A stretch of 64,000 bases of DNA from Ciborinia camelliae (Eukaryota > Ascomycota > Leotiomycetes > Helotiales > Sclerotiniaceae), in the NCBI GenBank assembly GCA_025890175.1, contig JANPYM010000003.1, positions 616,405-680,404 on the forward strand, read 5' to 3'. Each line of letters starts with the position of its first letter. The stretch's first letter is position 1. A model generated the notes under the pieces. That model was not told the DNA's origin and made no database searches. It saw nothing but the letters and a program-made list of their open reading frames with translations. Below, piece after piece: positions 1 to 11,587 of this stretch. The position numbers and the translations under genes are program-made.

Positions 1-1383
1 GAACGAACGACCCTACCTTGTGAATTCCAGCTTTGTTTGAACATCAACGGCCTACTGAATTATGGCATTTAGGTTTCACCTGCAACTTCGAGAGTCGAGA
101 TGATCAAAATTTCCGCGCATAATCCCCCTTCATCCACAGGCTGCTCCGTGTGCGAAACCTAAATCTGCCGATCAGGATAACTTGCTGTTGGAGATTCGAA
201 AGCGGGGGATCGAACAATTTGGGAATTAGGAACCTTCTTCGCACCAATAATAGACTCAAAAGAATCAATCGACATTTTAGTATATGGTATTGCTATCGGT
301 ATTGCCCACATTACTGGGACTCGAAACCGACGAATCGTTCAAGGTCTATAATGGAAGGGCGAATAACATGTTTAGCATTTGCTTTCGAACATGGTATAGG
401 AGTCCGTATTTAGGAATACAATTTTGCCAGCCATTTGGTTACAGTTGCGCGGCGACTGGCGCGGCACGCATACATAATCCCGATGCTTGAGCAGCCCAAC
501 GCCATAGCCATACCAATGTCCATCCCCTCAAAAAATCCGATTATGATGCTGTACACTGAGAAGACGGCTGAATCTGCAGTACGGTATTCGGACCTCTCGG
601 GACATTGCATGAGAGCGTGTCACAACAGCAGAAGTTGGATGGGTATTGCTCCGTACAACAACACTAGATGTTATGATTCTAAATTTGACAGTAATATGAG
701 AATCGAGATGGCTAGCTCCGTACTTCAAATACAAATTAATTTGGTGATACCTGTTTGGTTGGCAATACAAGACTCCGGATCATGTTCTCGTCGGAAGTAT
801 GCCCCGTATCATTGTATCATATTGTTAATACCCGAGACCCTCGTCAAGATATACCGGGTGATAATCAAGACATTTTTCCGGTTGAACCGGCTGGGAAGGT
901 ACACCTGGGCATACCTAGGTAGGTAGGTAATTGCCGGCCTGCCATTCAAATATTCTGCAAAAATCATGGATGGATGGATGGATGGATGGATGGTGGTAAT
1001 AATTTAGAACTGAGCACGCAACTTGATTTAGATGATATTTATTATTTTTATTAATAAATATAAATAGAAGTCTTATAAAATTGTCGACCATATCATCCAA
1101 CATATTGTCTGTCTGTCCACCATACCATACCATACTCTACCTATCATACTATACCATACCATATAGGTATACATCCATCCATACTTCCTCCCGTTCTCGT
1201 TTTCCCGAGGCACAGCTTTCTCACCTAACCGCCCGGGACATCCATCGCGTTTCGGTAGTTGTTGTCTCCCGTAGAATATTTCTTCTCCCGCCTTTACTTC
1301 CGACAAATATAACCTTAACATACCTACCTACCTATACCCATCTACCTATAAATTGAATCGGCAACGACACGCCTTTACTCAAA
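1..1383. other. 5' flank without a supported gene
   Basis: I see no recognisable coding region. Several open frames of 60-160 codons lie here, but none resembles a known family and none has convincing splice partners. The stretch holds short TAGG/CCTA-type runs near 915-930 and 1318-1345 and an ATGG tetranucleotide run at 966-993. The last 100-200 bp should be the promoter of the Zn2Cys6 regulator that starts at 1384. Confidence 0.6.
966..993. repeat. (ATGG)7 microsatellite
   Basis: Seven tandem ATGG units lie in non-coding sequence upstream of the Zn2Cys6 regulator gene. Confidence 0.9.
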
Positions 1384-3509
1384 ATGTCGAGCCGGAAGAG
1401 AATATCGCAAGCCTGTAGGCCCTGTGGTGTTAAGAAAATCAAGGTATAATCCCACTCTCTCTCCAATCTACAACATGGAAACGGCTGCAGCCATTGACTT
1501 GTCAATCCAGTGTGATGGCGGGGCACCTGTATGTGGGCCATGCCAGAAGAGGCACGACGACTGTTCATACGGTATATCGAAGCGTGGGCATTTTCCACGC
1601 AAATTTATTGATGGGAGGTGCGTTATTGTCATATTAAAGAACTTTTTATTTCATTAGGACGTGGAAGTAAATTCTTGATGCTTACTCAACAGCCCTTCAA
1701 ACACCTCTCCTGAAAACTTATCTACCCCACCGCCTTTTCAACACCCAGGAGGTAACCGCTCTCCTGGTACGTATTTTGATACGCAATCCATTCAACAGGG
1801 TCATGTTAGGCAAACCTCAATTCTAGCCACCAGCTCATCACCACAAAGAAAAGATGGGATCAAAAAACCCCCATACCCTTTTAGTCCTGAGGTTTCAAAA
1901 CGTTTGTTTCAGACCTACTTCGATTGCATTCATCCTCTATGGCCGATTCTGTACAAACCAATGTACACTTCGTTCGATTATACATACCCTTCACCAAGCA
2001 TACCAAATGTCTTGGCATCCGCAATGTTCGCTATTGCGGCTTGTGTAGACAGACACCAACCTTTTCAGCAGGCATCCGATGAAGTGCATGCTACGCGTTC
2101 TGCAGAGCCTCGCTTCTATTTCGAAGAAGCTTTGAATCTACTACAGGGAAGCAATGGTAGTAATGACAAGACACTAAAGAATGCATTTACTCCCTCCATC
2201 GTAAATTGCCAAACATTGACCATACTTGCGCTACAGCAACACGGAGTGGCTGAATATTCTCGAGCTGCAATACTCTGTGGAATTGCATCATCAATGGCTA
2301 TTGAGTTACGCCTCCATAGGCCTCATGAGTCGGATGGTCCACAGCGTGAGATTCGCTATCGTCTTTGGTGGAATCTATTCATCCTTGAGAAGATGATTTC
2401 TTGTGAAATGGGTAGACCTGTGATGCTCAGGTTTGAGGAAACTGATACTCCATATCCCTCTACCTCTGAAGCAGACGAATTTGAACTGCTTCCTACTACA
2501 ATGAAACGACAGAATATGCCTAATATTCAGGCCGCTGGTAAGTTGCGTACACTGTCAATCCTTGTGACGACTATTGAGCTGTCAGTCATGATGGAGAGAC
2601 TTTCACGAGAAGTATACGGACTGTCGAGTCGAAGAGCAATCCGTGATGACCGAGTCTCCGGCGAAGCAAAGCGTATGGAGTTATGGTCTGTTTTTAAGAG
2701 ATGGGAGAGTAATATCGAAGCTTCTCCCTTACGTTTAGACTTAAGCAGTAACTTGACTTCAGTCTCCGGCGTCGTTACCAACTACGTTGTAAGTGCAGAA
2801 TCTCTTTCATGTCTAGTCTCCTTGCTCATTTGATTCAGGTCATGCACTCCGGGACAATTCTTCTACATCGCCCTTTCATTGCTCGATGGATATCAAATCC
2901 TGCAAATACCAATGCTTCCGCGGATCCACTTAAAATTTGCCTAAATAGTGCGAATGCAATATGCACTATCTTGGAGAAGTACTTCGACGATTTCTATGGC
3001 CTACCATGTGACATGGTATTTAGTATTTTCACAGCTGCAAGCACGCTACTATATCAATCGAAGCAACCGGACGGAGGTGATAATGCGGAATCAGAACGTC
3101 GCCTTAAGATGTGTATACATTGGCTTTCTGTTCTCGGAAGGAGTTGGAAGAGTGCTGGGGCTCGTCAACAGCTTTTGGTAGACTGTAAGTTGTCCATTTT
3201 CAAATGTATCAATTTGTGCTAATTGTCAAAGTGTCTGCAATGCCAGGCGATGTGAACATGACAACCCTAGCTAATGCGGCCGCAGCTGTAGATGCTCAAG
3301 AATCAACGACCTCACAGCTTCTCTCCGAGCAAGCATCAATGCACGCGCAACATTCGACCGCAGATGCCACATCCAGTATGGCGAAACCAGTTGCAGGAGC
3401 AGAGGACTGGGAGTTTTTGCGAGAATTTGGAGATTCTTCTGATGAATTTTATGTTCTAGATAAAGAACTTCGAGTTTTACTTGAAAGCGACCAACAATGG
3501 AAACTTTAA
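1384..3509 (+). CDS. Zn2Cys6 fungal-specific transcription factor
   Basis: Nuclear DNA-binding regulator. Five exons can be joined in frame: 1384-1443, 1511-1617, 1693-2788, 2839-3184 and 3232-3509, giving about 628 residues. The N-terminus holds a C6 zinc cluster with ligands C11, C14, C21, C28, C31 and C38 (CX2CX6CX6CX2CX6C); intron 1 falls between K20 and C21, a common place in this family. The middle part, from about residue 120, matches the fungal-specific transcription factor (MHR) domain, with the RYRLWWNLFILEKMISCEMGRP signature near residue 270 shown here only in outline: aromatic-rich W-W-x-L followed by an S-x-x-x-G-R-P motif. The start is the only ATG that puts the zinc cluster at the N-terminus. 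The neighbours are a convergent permease relic and, beyond it, an amine oxidase, so a pathway-specific role is possible but inferred. Confidence 0.9.
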
Positions 3510-3746
3510 GTTCCATATCAAGATCTACAGACACCAACTGCCGAAATAACTACATGCCTTACTCTTTGTGTCAGTATCGAATATTGAAAGGCTCAATCCC
3601 CTCTTGCCTCAGCTGACAGTACCCCATTGTTCAACCCCTTTTAAGTTTTCAGGCACTGAGCTATCCTATCCAACCATATTCGTCCAAAGACACTGGGTTG
3701 TTCGATACCGTCAACATACTCAACTTCACAGCATCACCTTTTACAT

Positions 3747-5594
3747 TTAAATTATCCCAATCGGTCCATTATACTCCCGTTTACCGAAACCAAAGTAGAA
3801 TATCGCCCCGAAAAACTGCCAGCCACCCATGACGATCACGCTGTAGTTCAAGTTTGTGCGGTCACAGGCTGCACACTGGGAAAGGTACTGAATACTATTG
3901 CCACAACAAACGAAACGACAGCTATGTCGTTGATCACCAATCCCAATCTATCTCCTAATCTAAACGGTCCATAATGGCTTTTCTTAAGATTCTTTCTACC
4001 ATAAATCATCATGTAGATAATTGGCAGAAGATACGAAGCATACATCCCAAGTACTGACATTGATAAGATGGCATTGAATGCTGTGCTATTCCCAAGGTAT
4101 ATTAGACCAAGCAGCATTTCTACTACAGTCGGGGCCACAACAGCACGAATAGGTACCTGTGTTGCCGGGCGTATGTGGGAAAAATATTTCGAGTATTGCG
4201 ATGCAGAATCGCGAGCAAAGGCCCAGTATAGTCGTGATTTTGAGGTGCAACCAGCCGCATTGGCAGCTGCTGCAATGAAACAGACAACTAGGATCAATAC
4301 ATTTGCCCCAGCGGTATTCTTTGTAACGTTTTTATATAGCTGCATGAATGGGAATCCGGTCGGGGATGCGAGTACTGAAGTTATGGCTGTTAGCGATTTT
4401 CTTTTATGCTAGCTTCTCCTAAGGCAATGTTTATCTCGCAACGGAATACAGGGGGGATTGGGTTATGAGAGGAAACGTGCTTACGTTCGTCCAAGTCACC
4501 GAGGGAATACAATAGCATGATGCAATATCCAAGTCCGATTATTCCATTAATGGCTACGCTTCCAACCATAGCATTCGGGTCATCCCGTGCACGGCAGGGC
4601 ATCTCTTCTGCCAAATGGCAAGCCGCATCATAACTATGCAGGAAGATCAGTATACAGGAATAAGCGAGGAAGGAATTGGTCTTACCCAAGAAGCGGATAT
4701 ACAGCACTTAAGAGACCTACGCGCCATGATACTCCACCATTTTGCCAGCCACTGGTATTCGTAACTTGGACAAAAACAAAATGAGCCTCATGCTTGGGTG
4801 CCATAGCTCCCTAATACGCCCATAATTACCACAAAACCGGAGATATGGAGAACCCCTAAAGATATCAGCTTTGATGGGACACTTGGTTGCGTGATGAGAA
4901 GACTTACCAGATGCCAGATTCGTGTGGGGAAATACCTTTGATCCCCATATATTCACAGCAGCAGAATATAGAAGGACAAGCCAATAAAATAGCATGCCCT
5001 GCCATCTACTTGGCACATAGCTATCTGGACTGTTGAGTGTTAAAAGGCCTTGGAATTGCAACCCTGCGGAAAACGCTGCCGATGCTATAAAAACAATTTC
5101 TCCCCCAATGAAGATCCAACCCGTAAATCAGGATGCTATCTTCATTTGGTTTCTTGGGGCCAAAGCGGCGACGAAATGGTATTGTCCTCATGCGTCAAGT
5201 CAGTTTTGAATAATGTTCTTGGGTGGGTTTGTTGAGGGTTTATCGTCTACCACCAGCCGTAGGCCAAATGAACGCAATCTCAGCTAGGGAAGAGGATAGC
5301 GTAAGACTCCCGATCAAGGAAATGCAACTGCGAATGTGTTAGTGAAGGTTTTCTAGATTAGGTATCTAAACCGACTTACTAGTTGTAGAAGGGACATGGA
5401 GCTCCGCCATTTGCCAATGCTGCTGCTACAACGCTCGACAACACTTCCCATGTCGCCATCAAGCAGAGACATAACAAGCCGAGTGACCATACCGAAAACT
5501 CTCTGCGTAATTCCTCCACCTGTCCCGCTGTTGGGATTTCTTCCTTTCCATCTCCTGCACCCATAGACGAAGGCTGGGATTCTTCCATCCCCAT
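3747..5594 (-). pseudogene. Broken amino-acid/choline/GABA-type permease (APC family)
   Basis: Relic of a 12-TM plasma-membrane amine or amino-acid permease of the fungal choline/GABA permease group. Spliced minus-strand exons give recognisable family blocks in order: an N-terminal LRREFSVWSL segment, SLAEIAFIWPTAGGQYHFV, APRNQ..FTGWIFIGGEIVF, the SRWQGMLFYWLVLLYSAAVN loop, VYPLLGYDAACHLAEEMP, LASPTGFPFMQ and LNYSVIVMGGWQFF near the end. Three lesions are visible: a TGG-to-TGA nonsense codon at 5128-5130 (the W before FTGW), an extra base in the C run at 4809-4811 that shifts frame before a MAPKHEAHFVFV-like block, and a second frameshift near 3850-3856 after VTAQT. All splice sites otherwise look usable, so decay is recent. 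Sequencing error could explain the frameshifts but hardly all three lesions. The gene is divergent from the copper amine oxidase at 6667. Confidence 0.85.
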
Positions 5595-6197
5595 ACCCCC
5601 CTTTTAAACTCGCTTTCAAATTCCATCATGGAACTTGACACTTTCTTCCCCAAAACGATGTTGCTGAAATCGGGTGCACAGTTTCAGACAGAAGTTGTAA
5701 TAGCACATATCTTTGAATCAAGATAATCAACACTCTCTGTGTATCTCCGCTCAACCATCAAGCATCACAAAGCGGACCATTTCCGTTATCGACCCGACCC
5801 CTTATGAAATCTGTAATTTTCAGCTGTCATACCGTCAAAATTGGAATAAACTGAGCTTAAGTTCAACCCCTTCTGGGTTGGTTTTTTGGTCGCTTCGAGT
5901 CGCTAAACTGGAAATATATATGGGGAAGTCAAATTTGAATATCAAAAATATCCACTTTCTGATTCCTTCAATTATATCTTCTGTTTAATTAGATATGTGA
6001 CCCCATAAAAGTCATCAAATGGTTCGTATTCAAGCTCAATTTCGTGTTTTGATGCTATCGCTTTACTTCGACAACGCTTCATTCGAAAACGCTTAATTCA
6101 GAATCTTCAATAGAATGAAACTGTCGGTACGAATAGGCATCATAGTTTCAAGCTATTGGGTTCTTCTGTCGGGGTTGGTGATACCGGGTGTATGAAG

Positions 6198-6216
6198 CGG
6201 GTATCTCAGATACCCG
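6198..6216. promoter_or_regulatory. Perfect palindrome CGG-N13-CCG
   Basis: CGGGTATCT-C-AGATACCCG: nine-base arms around one central base. Zn2Cys6 factors often bind inverted CGG triplets with a fixed spacer, and a Zn2Cys6 gene lies 2.7 kb away. Binding is only a hypothesis. Confidence 0.45.
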
Positions 6217-6610
6217 GGTGCGTGAATCGAGATAGCCGACCGGGTACGTGTATCTACCAATCATATTCATGGTGGCTATATGCTGTGCAATCATAATGAT
6301 GAATTTACATAATGGCATGAATTTTTAAGTCGGGTAAATGGTGCTTCTATTGAATAATAACCGGTAGTAGGTAGTCAGTCGTACGATTTCTTTCTCACCT
6401 ACCTACTTATATATTTGTACAACCCCCCCCCCACAATGTTTTTACCACTTGCATCTTCACATTCTTCACATACAACATACATATATATATATCCCATTAT
6501 TTATCTTTCACCTCAGTAACTCCGGACGACAACCGTATCACTCCATTAACATTGAGAGATCTCAGGATCCTCGCCAACCACCCATCTACTCGTGCATTCT
6601 TACATGCAGC

Positions 6611-6662
6611 ACATACATACATACATACATACATACATACATACATACATACATACATACAT
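6611..6662. repeat. (ACAT)13 microsatellite abutting the amine oxidase start
   Basis: About thirteen ACAT units end four bases before the ATG at 6667. An in-frame ATG at 6604 precedes the array with no stop between, so the repeat either lies in the 5' leader or encodes a Thr-Tyr-Ile-His repeat at the N-terminus. Confidence 0.9.
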
Positions 6663-6666
6663 CAGG

Positions 6667-8951
6667 ATGGATTCCCCAACCGCAAGACCCCATCCCCTTA
6701 CACAACTCTCACTCGACGAGTCGCACAAAGCACGTGACGTCATCCTGCGACTGCACTCCGCATCCCTCATCTCCTTCCGCAGCAATTCGCTCGAAGAACC
6801 CCGCAAAGCCGAGCTCCAAAAGTTTCTCGACATCGAGCATACTGGTGGCGGCGCCCTAAACGCTTCGACGCCTTACCCCAGACGTCTCGCGAGAGTCGCT
6901 TATGATGTTATTGGGAGCAGTAAGATACCGCAGTATCATGAGTCACTGGTGGATGTTGAAGAGGGCGTCGAGGTCTCCAGGGATGTTGTTAGTGCGACTC
7001 ATCATGCTAGTTTGACGGTGTATGTTTGAATACCGTATCTACCTACCTACCTACTTCCCCTTCCTCGTATTATGATTTTGAGCTAACATATGTATCCCCA
7101 GAGCAGAATTCGAAGAACTAGTAAAAGCCGTCTGGGCATCTTCTCTCTTCAAAGAAGCGCTCGCTGAACTTCACATCCCCCCTGGCTTCGAGGTCGTAGT
7201 CGAGCCTTGGCCATATGGAGGAAATTACGAAGAGGAAAATCCTCGATACTTTCAAGGTCTCTGTTTCGCCCAGGATACGCGAAATGGCAATGCCGATTCA
7301 AATTTCTACGCCTACCCTCTTCCTCTCGTCCCCATTATGGATGCTGCCACGCGCTCCATCATCCGTGTTGAGAAGATCGCTACGGGGGGTATTGACGACG
7401 GGTTTGAAGTGGGGACGTACGATAAAGATATATTAGCGCATTGCAAACCTGCGGAATATGTTCCGGAGTTATTGGAGAAGGGGACGAGAAAGGATATGAA
7501 ACCCATTAATGTGGTGCAACCCGAAGGCGCGAGTTTTGTGGTGGGCGAGGATGAGAGTTTGGTGGAGTGGCAGAAGTGGAGGTTTAGGGTTGGATTTAAT
7601 CAAAGGGAGGGGGCGACAATTCATGATGTTTGGTATGATGGGAGAAGTGTTTTGTATCGCTTGAGTATCTCTGAGATGGTACGTGGGGTGATTGCTTGTT
7701 GTGTTGAGATAACATGCTGATTGTCTTATAGACTGTTCCATATGCCGATGCTCGATCTCCGTTCTATCGCAAGCAAGCGTTTGATTTTGGAGATGGAGGC
7801 GCGGGAAACTATGCGAACAATCTTGAGCTCGGATGTGATTGTCTGGGAGTAATCAAGGTTTGTTGCCCAATTTGTGACCTGGAAATCCAAGCCGCAAATA
7901 TCAAGAACCTCAAAATAGCTAACCATCACAGTACTTCAACGGCACCAAAACCGAAAGCAATGGCACCGTCACCACCAGCCCCAACGTAATCTGTCTGCAC
8001 GAGCAAGATTCTGGCATTGGCTGGAAACACACCAACTGGCGTACCGGCCGCGCAGTCGTAACTCGTCACCGAGAACTCGTCGTTCAATTCATCATCACCC
8101 TCGCCAACTACGAATACGTATTCGCATACAAATTTGACCTTTCAGGGGGTATCACAGTGGAGACACGCGCGACGGGTATCGTATCCGTGGTATCTATCGA
8201 TGCTGGAAAAAACAAGAGTGAATATGGAAATGTTGTTTCCCCTGGTGTGTTGGCACAAAATCATCAACATATTTTCTGTGTGCGTATAGATCCTGCGATC
8301 GACGGACCGCAAAATTCCGTCATGATTGAGGAATCTCATGCCGTGGCTGATAAGGAAAGGAATCCCTATGGTAATTTCTATGAGGTTGTTCAGAAGCAGG
8401 TGGAAAAGGCATCGTGGATCGATGCCGCGCCGATGAATAATCGCGTGGTGAAAATGGTGAATCCGGGGAAAAAGAATAAGATTAGTGGGAAGAATGTGGG
8501 ATATAAATTTACGCCTGCGGCTACGCAGTTGTTACTCGCGCAGGATGAGAGCATCCAGGCGCAAAGAGCGAGGTTCGCACAACATCATGTTTGGGTGACT
8601 AAATATCGGGATGGGGAACTGTACGCTGGTGGTAGATACACCCTTCAGAGCCGAAAAGAAATTGACGGGGTTGAGGATGCAGTTAATAGAGGAGAAGTTC
8701 TGGGAATAGAAGGGGAGGATGTGGTGGTGTGGAATTGTTTTGGATTGACGCATAATCCGCGGGTGGAGGATTGGCCTGTTATGCCGGTGGAGATCCATGA
8801 GTTGAGGATTAAACCGTGTGATTTCTTTGAAGCGAACCCGTCGATTGATGTGCCTAGTTCAAGAAATTTGTCGTCGAAGTTGGTCTGCGAGAGAAAAGAG
8901 AGTGTGGAAAAGGAGGGGGAGGGATGTTGTAAGGGAAGTGAAACGAAGTGA
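6667..8951 (+). CDS. Copper amine oxidase (topaquinone-containing primary amine oxidase)
   Basis: Oxidises primary amines to aldehydes, releasing ammonia and hydrogen peroxide. Exons 6667-7019, 7102-7678, 7732-7857 and 7932-8951 join in frame to 691 residues, the usual length for fungal copper amine oxidases. The topaquinone precursor lies in the motif N-Y-E-Y at Tyr412; the catalytic-base region AFDFGDGGAG is at about 327-336 (Asp328 candidate); copper ligands are the HxH pair in NHQHIF and a C-terminal His in the GLTHNPRVEDWPVMP block. No C-terminal SKL peroxisome signal is seen. The start at 6667 follows an ACAT repeat; an in-frame ATG at 6604 would add 21 repeat-coded residues. It is divergent from a dead permease and near a Zn2Cys6 gene, which suggests a former amine-utilisation group. 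Confidence 0.95.
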
Positions 8952-9603
8952 TGGTTGGGCAAGGGTTTGAAAAGAAATATCGGATGATAATAAACATAGC
9001 TATTGGATTGGAAGTTTCAGTTTGAATATTGCAACGCACTTAGTCAGTATGATCACAGGGTTTTAACATTTCGCCAATGGTTAAATGCAACTTATGTATC
9101 CCACCCAGATCAAGGAGTGTGGAATAGAAGCCTTTGTAAAGTCAAAATCATATAGGGCTTTGTATCACACAAGGTAAGAATGTGCTAATCGTCCGAAACT
9201 TGGAAGGTGTAAACAATTATGACGTAGTATTTGTATACATTACCGTCGGAGCATTTTAAGCGCGGAGAATACCTAGTTGCACTTCACTTGAAGAATAGAA
9301 TCAATTCACTAAATGGCCGATAAATGGTATGCATATACAGTAAAATCCATCATCTGCGATGCTATCCATTCGCAGTAACATGTCCATCATGTTGGCTCAT
9401 ATGAAGAATCATGTATAATGATATTGCTCCAGTCCTGGCATTGGCCGATTATTATTTTGCACTAAATCAAATCGGTTCCTGCAAACTTCACCTCTGGCTT
9501 AACTGATAGATGTGCTCAATTGGTGTTCTTTGGCAAGGAGTGACCAATGAGTTACGGCAAGGTCAAGGATAAACAACGGTGTAAATTTGAATACAGCTCA
9601 TAC
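8952..9603. other. Intergenic, amine oxidase / GH64 (convergent)
   Basis: Terminator space for two convergent genes. I see no open frame or repeat of note. Confidence 0.6.
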
Positions 9604-10745
9604 TCAACCGATAGACACGGTGAACGACTTTGGCCATCCGCTTACAAAACCAGATTGATCAGTTTCAGTACCAGATGAAACATCATCGTAAGGAAAGGCA
9701 TATCCTCGTCCATGGTGGTTTGCCTGATGAACAAGTCGGGCATAGTGGTTGGTGACCTTATGACGATAATACTCAGATACTTTTTCGTCTGTTGGGTGGC
9801 GATCATTGCATAACAGTGTCGACCGATTAAATGCTGCACTAATGCGAGCCGTAAGTGGTCCTGTCGCACCAGCATTGTTGGCAAACGGACCAGAGCTACA
9901 ACTGAATATATCTGCAGTAGATGGTTTTGAAAAAGTTGCCAGACCGGGAAAGGTTAATTGCCCGTTGGATACCCGGCCCTCGACCTTTCCCCATTCGGCT
10001 TGTGTGTCAACAATTAGGGGCGTTCTCGAATATTTGTCCCACACTTCATCAACGTAGGATTCATAGTAACCACGAAAACCTTCTTCATGATTAGGGCTCA
10101 ATGCTCGAAGTCTTTGGCCACCAGATTCTACAACCAACTTGTCCCATCTTGCACCATCGATTCGACTTTGTGCTTTTAAGCCTTCGCAAATAGTCTCAAG
10201 GCCATCTGCTTTCAAGCCATGAATTTCTTGTGGCCCACCATTCTCAGGAATAAGTCTCATAGATATTGGCAGACTAACAAAGTCGACATAGCTGTTGTAA
10301 ATTAGCGATCTTGGAAGGTAACATGTTGTAGGCAAAATGACCTTATATTTGCGTAAATTTGAGTTTGATTGAAAGTAAACTCGCAAAATGCCCAATTGGT
10401 ATTGATGTTGTGATCAGAAGGATTGGTGACGGATGGCTCAACCAATGCCGGTCCTGGGTTGACGAAGAACTCCAATTTCTTTCCTATCGAGAACCAAATT
10501 CTTCCTCCGGCAAGGAGAGGAATCGTAGCAACAGTGGTACTGCCTTGCTTTCCCAGTTTAATAGCACAGTCTGCTGAAAGTGGATGTACAGTATGTGGTG
10601 GGGATTCTGGGTAATATGGCGTCTTTCCATCAGCATTGAGGAGAAATACACGGTTATTATTGTTCAGAGCCAGCCCCGTAACGTAAGCGTAAACTTCATC
10701 TGAAGGGTAACGGTTTTGCAGTTGGATGTCTAAAGTTTGAGACAT
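9604..10745 (-). CDS. Glycoside hydrolase family 64 (endo-beta-1,3-glucanase-like)
   Basis: Two exons, 10745-10342 and 10291-9604, joined through a 50-bp intron with a weak GTCATT donor, give 363 residues. The protein begins with a beta-rich LDIQLQNR segment, followed by YVTGLALNNNNRVFLLNADG and NISYVDFVSLPI, which are characteristic of GH64/thaumatin-like glucanases; the C-terminal half has the DEVWDKY and AAFNRSTLL blocks of the family. These enzymes cleave beta-1,3-glucan, releasing short oligosaccharides. The frame stays open upstream to an ATG at 10859, but that lies immediately below a TATATAA box, so the ATG at 10745 is preferred. No signal peptide is seen with this start, which is unusual for a wall-active enzyme. 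Catalytic residues were not assigned. Confidence 0.85.
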
Positions 10746-10861
10746 GATAGTGTGTGGCAAGGGAATAAAGCAGAAGAAGCAAACGCGTAACAGAAGTTTC
10801 GGGTTGAAAAGTGACTGTGAAGAGGAGGCTTTGGTGAGAGGAGATGCAACGAGGGCCAACC

Positions 10862-10868
10862 TTATATA
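10862..10868 (-). promoter_or_regulatory. TATA box of the GH64 gene
   Basis: TATATAA on the minus strand, about 117 bp upstream of the preferred ATG at 10745. Its position argues against the upstream in-frame ATG at 10859. Confidence 0.5.
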
Positions 10869-11587
10869 GATACCTATAGATCAAGCACCAACTGAGGCGC
10901 AGCACAATCAACCTTGGAAGTATTTGATATGAAAATGCTCAATGACGTATACAATCCAACTTCCATGAATTGAATATATCTTCGGGGCAATCAGATGTGA
11001 GATAGGATTAAGATACCTACTGAACTCAACCTAAGACCCTGTCACCTGTCATCAAAGCCGCAATTAGAATTATTGGGTGATATATCGGATGAGGGATACT
11101 GTAGCAATAAAGTCCAACCTGGGAACCGATTGTTAAATTCAATAAGATTGATCTCAAGAGAAAAGATTGGCAATAATCTACATCAACACGAGACTCCAAG
11201 GCGGATGCTGTTTCGTGTATTGAATGAGATCCAGATGCTGTGCTGTGAGGAATGAGGGGAAGATCAATGTTTTGTTTGCGTGCCAAGTGAATCCAGGGAA
11301 ACGAGCGATGAGAAGAAATTAACGATGAACGATGACTAATGCATCACGTGACGCACCAACCTTAATAAAGTATTTCTATTTTAAACTTTGCTTGCCCTGC
11401 TGCTCCCACAAAATGCTCATCATCAACTCTATCATCTCTCAAGCTGGCTGTTTCCCCGAAAAACGGCGACCTACAACATCATCAACGCAATCAACGGCAA
11501 CCTCCAAGTACCATCAAAGCCACGACCCAGCCGAGTATCATACAATATTTAATTGTAGACTGATGACAATTGGGAACATCCGTCAAA
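10869..11587. other. Intergenic promoter region, GH64 / Clr5 (divergent)
   Basis: No supported gene. It includes a TCACGTGA-type motif near 11345 (ATCACGTGACGC), the core word bound by Cbf1-like bHLH factors in fungi. Its use here is unproven. Confidence 0.45.

Larger units (their letters stand above)
5595..6666. promoter_or_regulatory. Shared divergent promoter region, permease relic / amine oxidase
   Basis: About 1.07 kb between the 5' ends of the permease relic (minus) and the amine oxidase (plus). No further gene is seen. It contains a cluster of CCGGGT/ACCCGG words at 6183-6245 centred on a perfect palindrome at 6198-6216, a poly-C run near 6421-6431, a short TA run near 6480-6491 and an ACAT repeat that runs up to the amine oxidase start. 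Any regulatory function is inferred. Confidence 0.5.

Noticed and set aside
410..610. Minus-strand frame with a membrane-like segment (IIIGFFEGMDIGMAMALG)
   Set aside because: No family match, no partner exons and an overlapping longer frame on the other strand; not enough to call a gene.
6600..6833. Minus-strand frame with Met-Tyr-Val-Cys repeats
   Set aside because: It is the ACAT microsatellite plus the antisense of the amine oxidase first exon.
10746..10859. Longer N-terminus of the GH64 protein starting at 10859
   Set aside because: The ATG lies right below a TATATAA box, so it is probably upstream of or at the transcription start.
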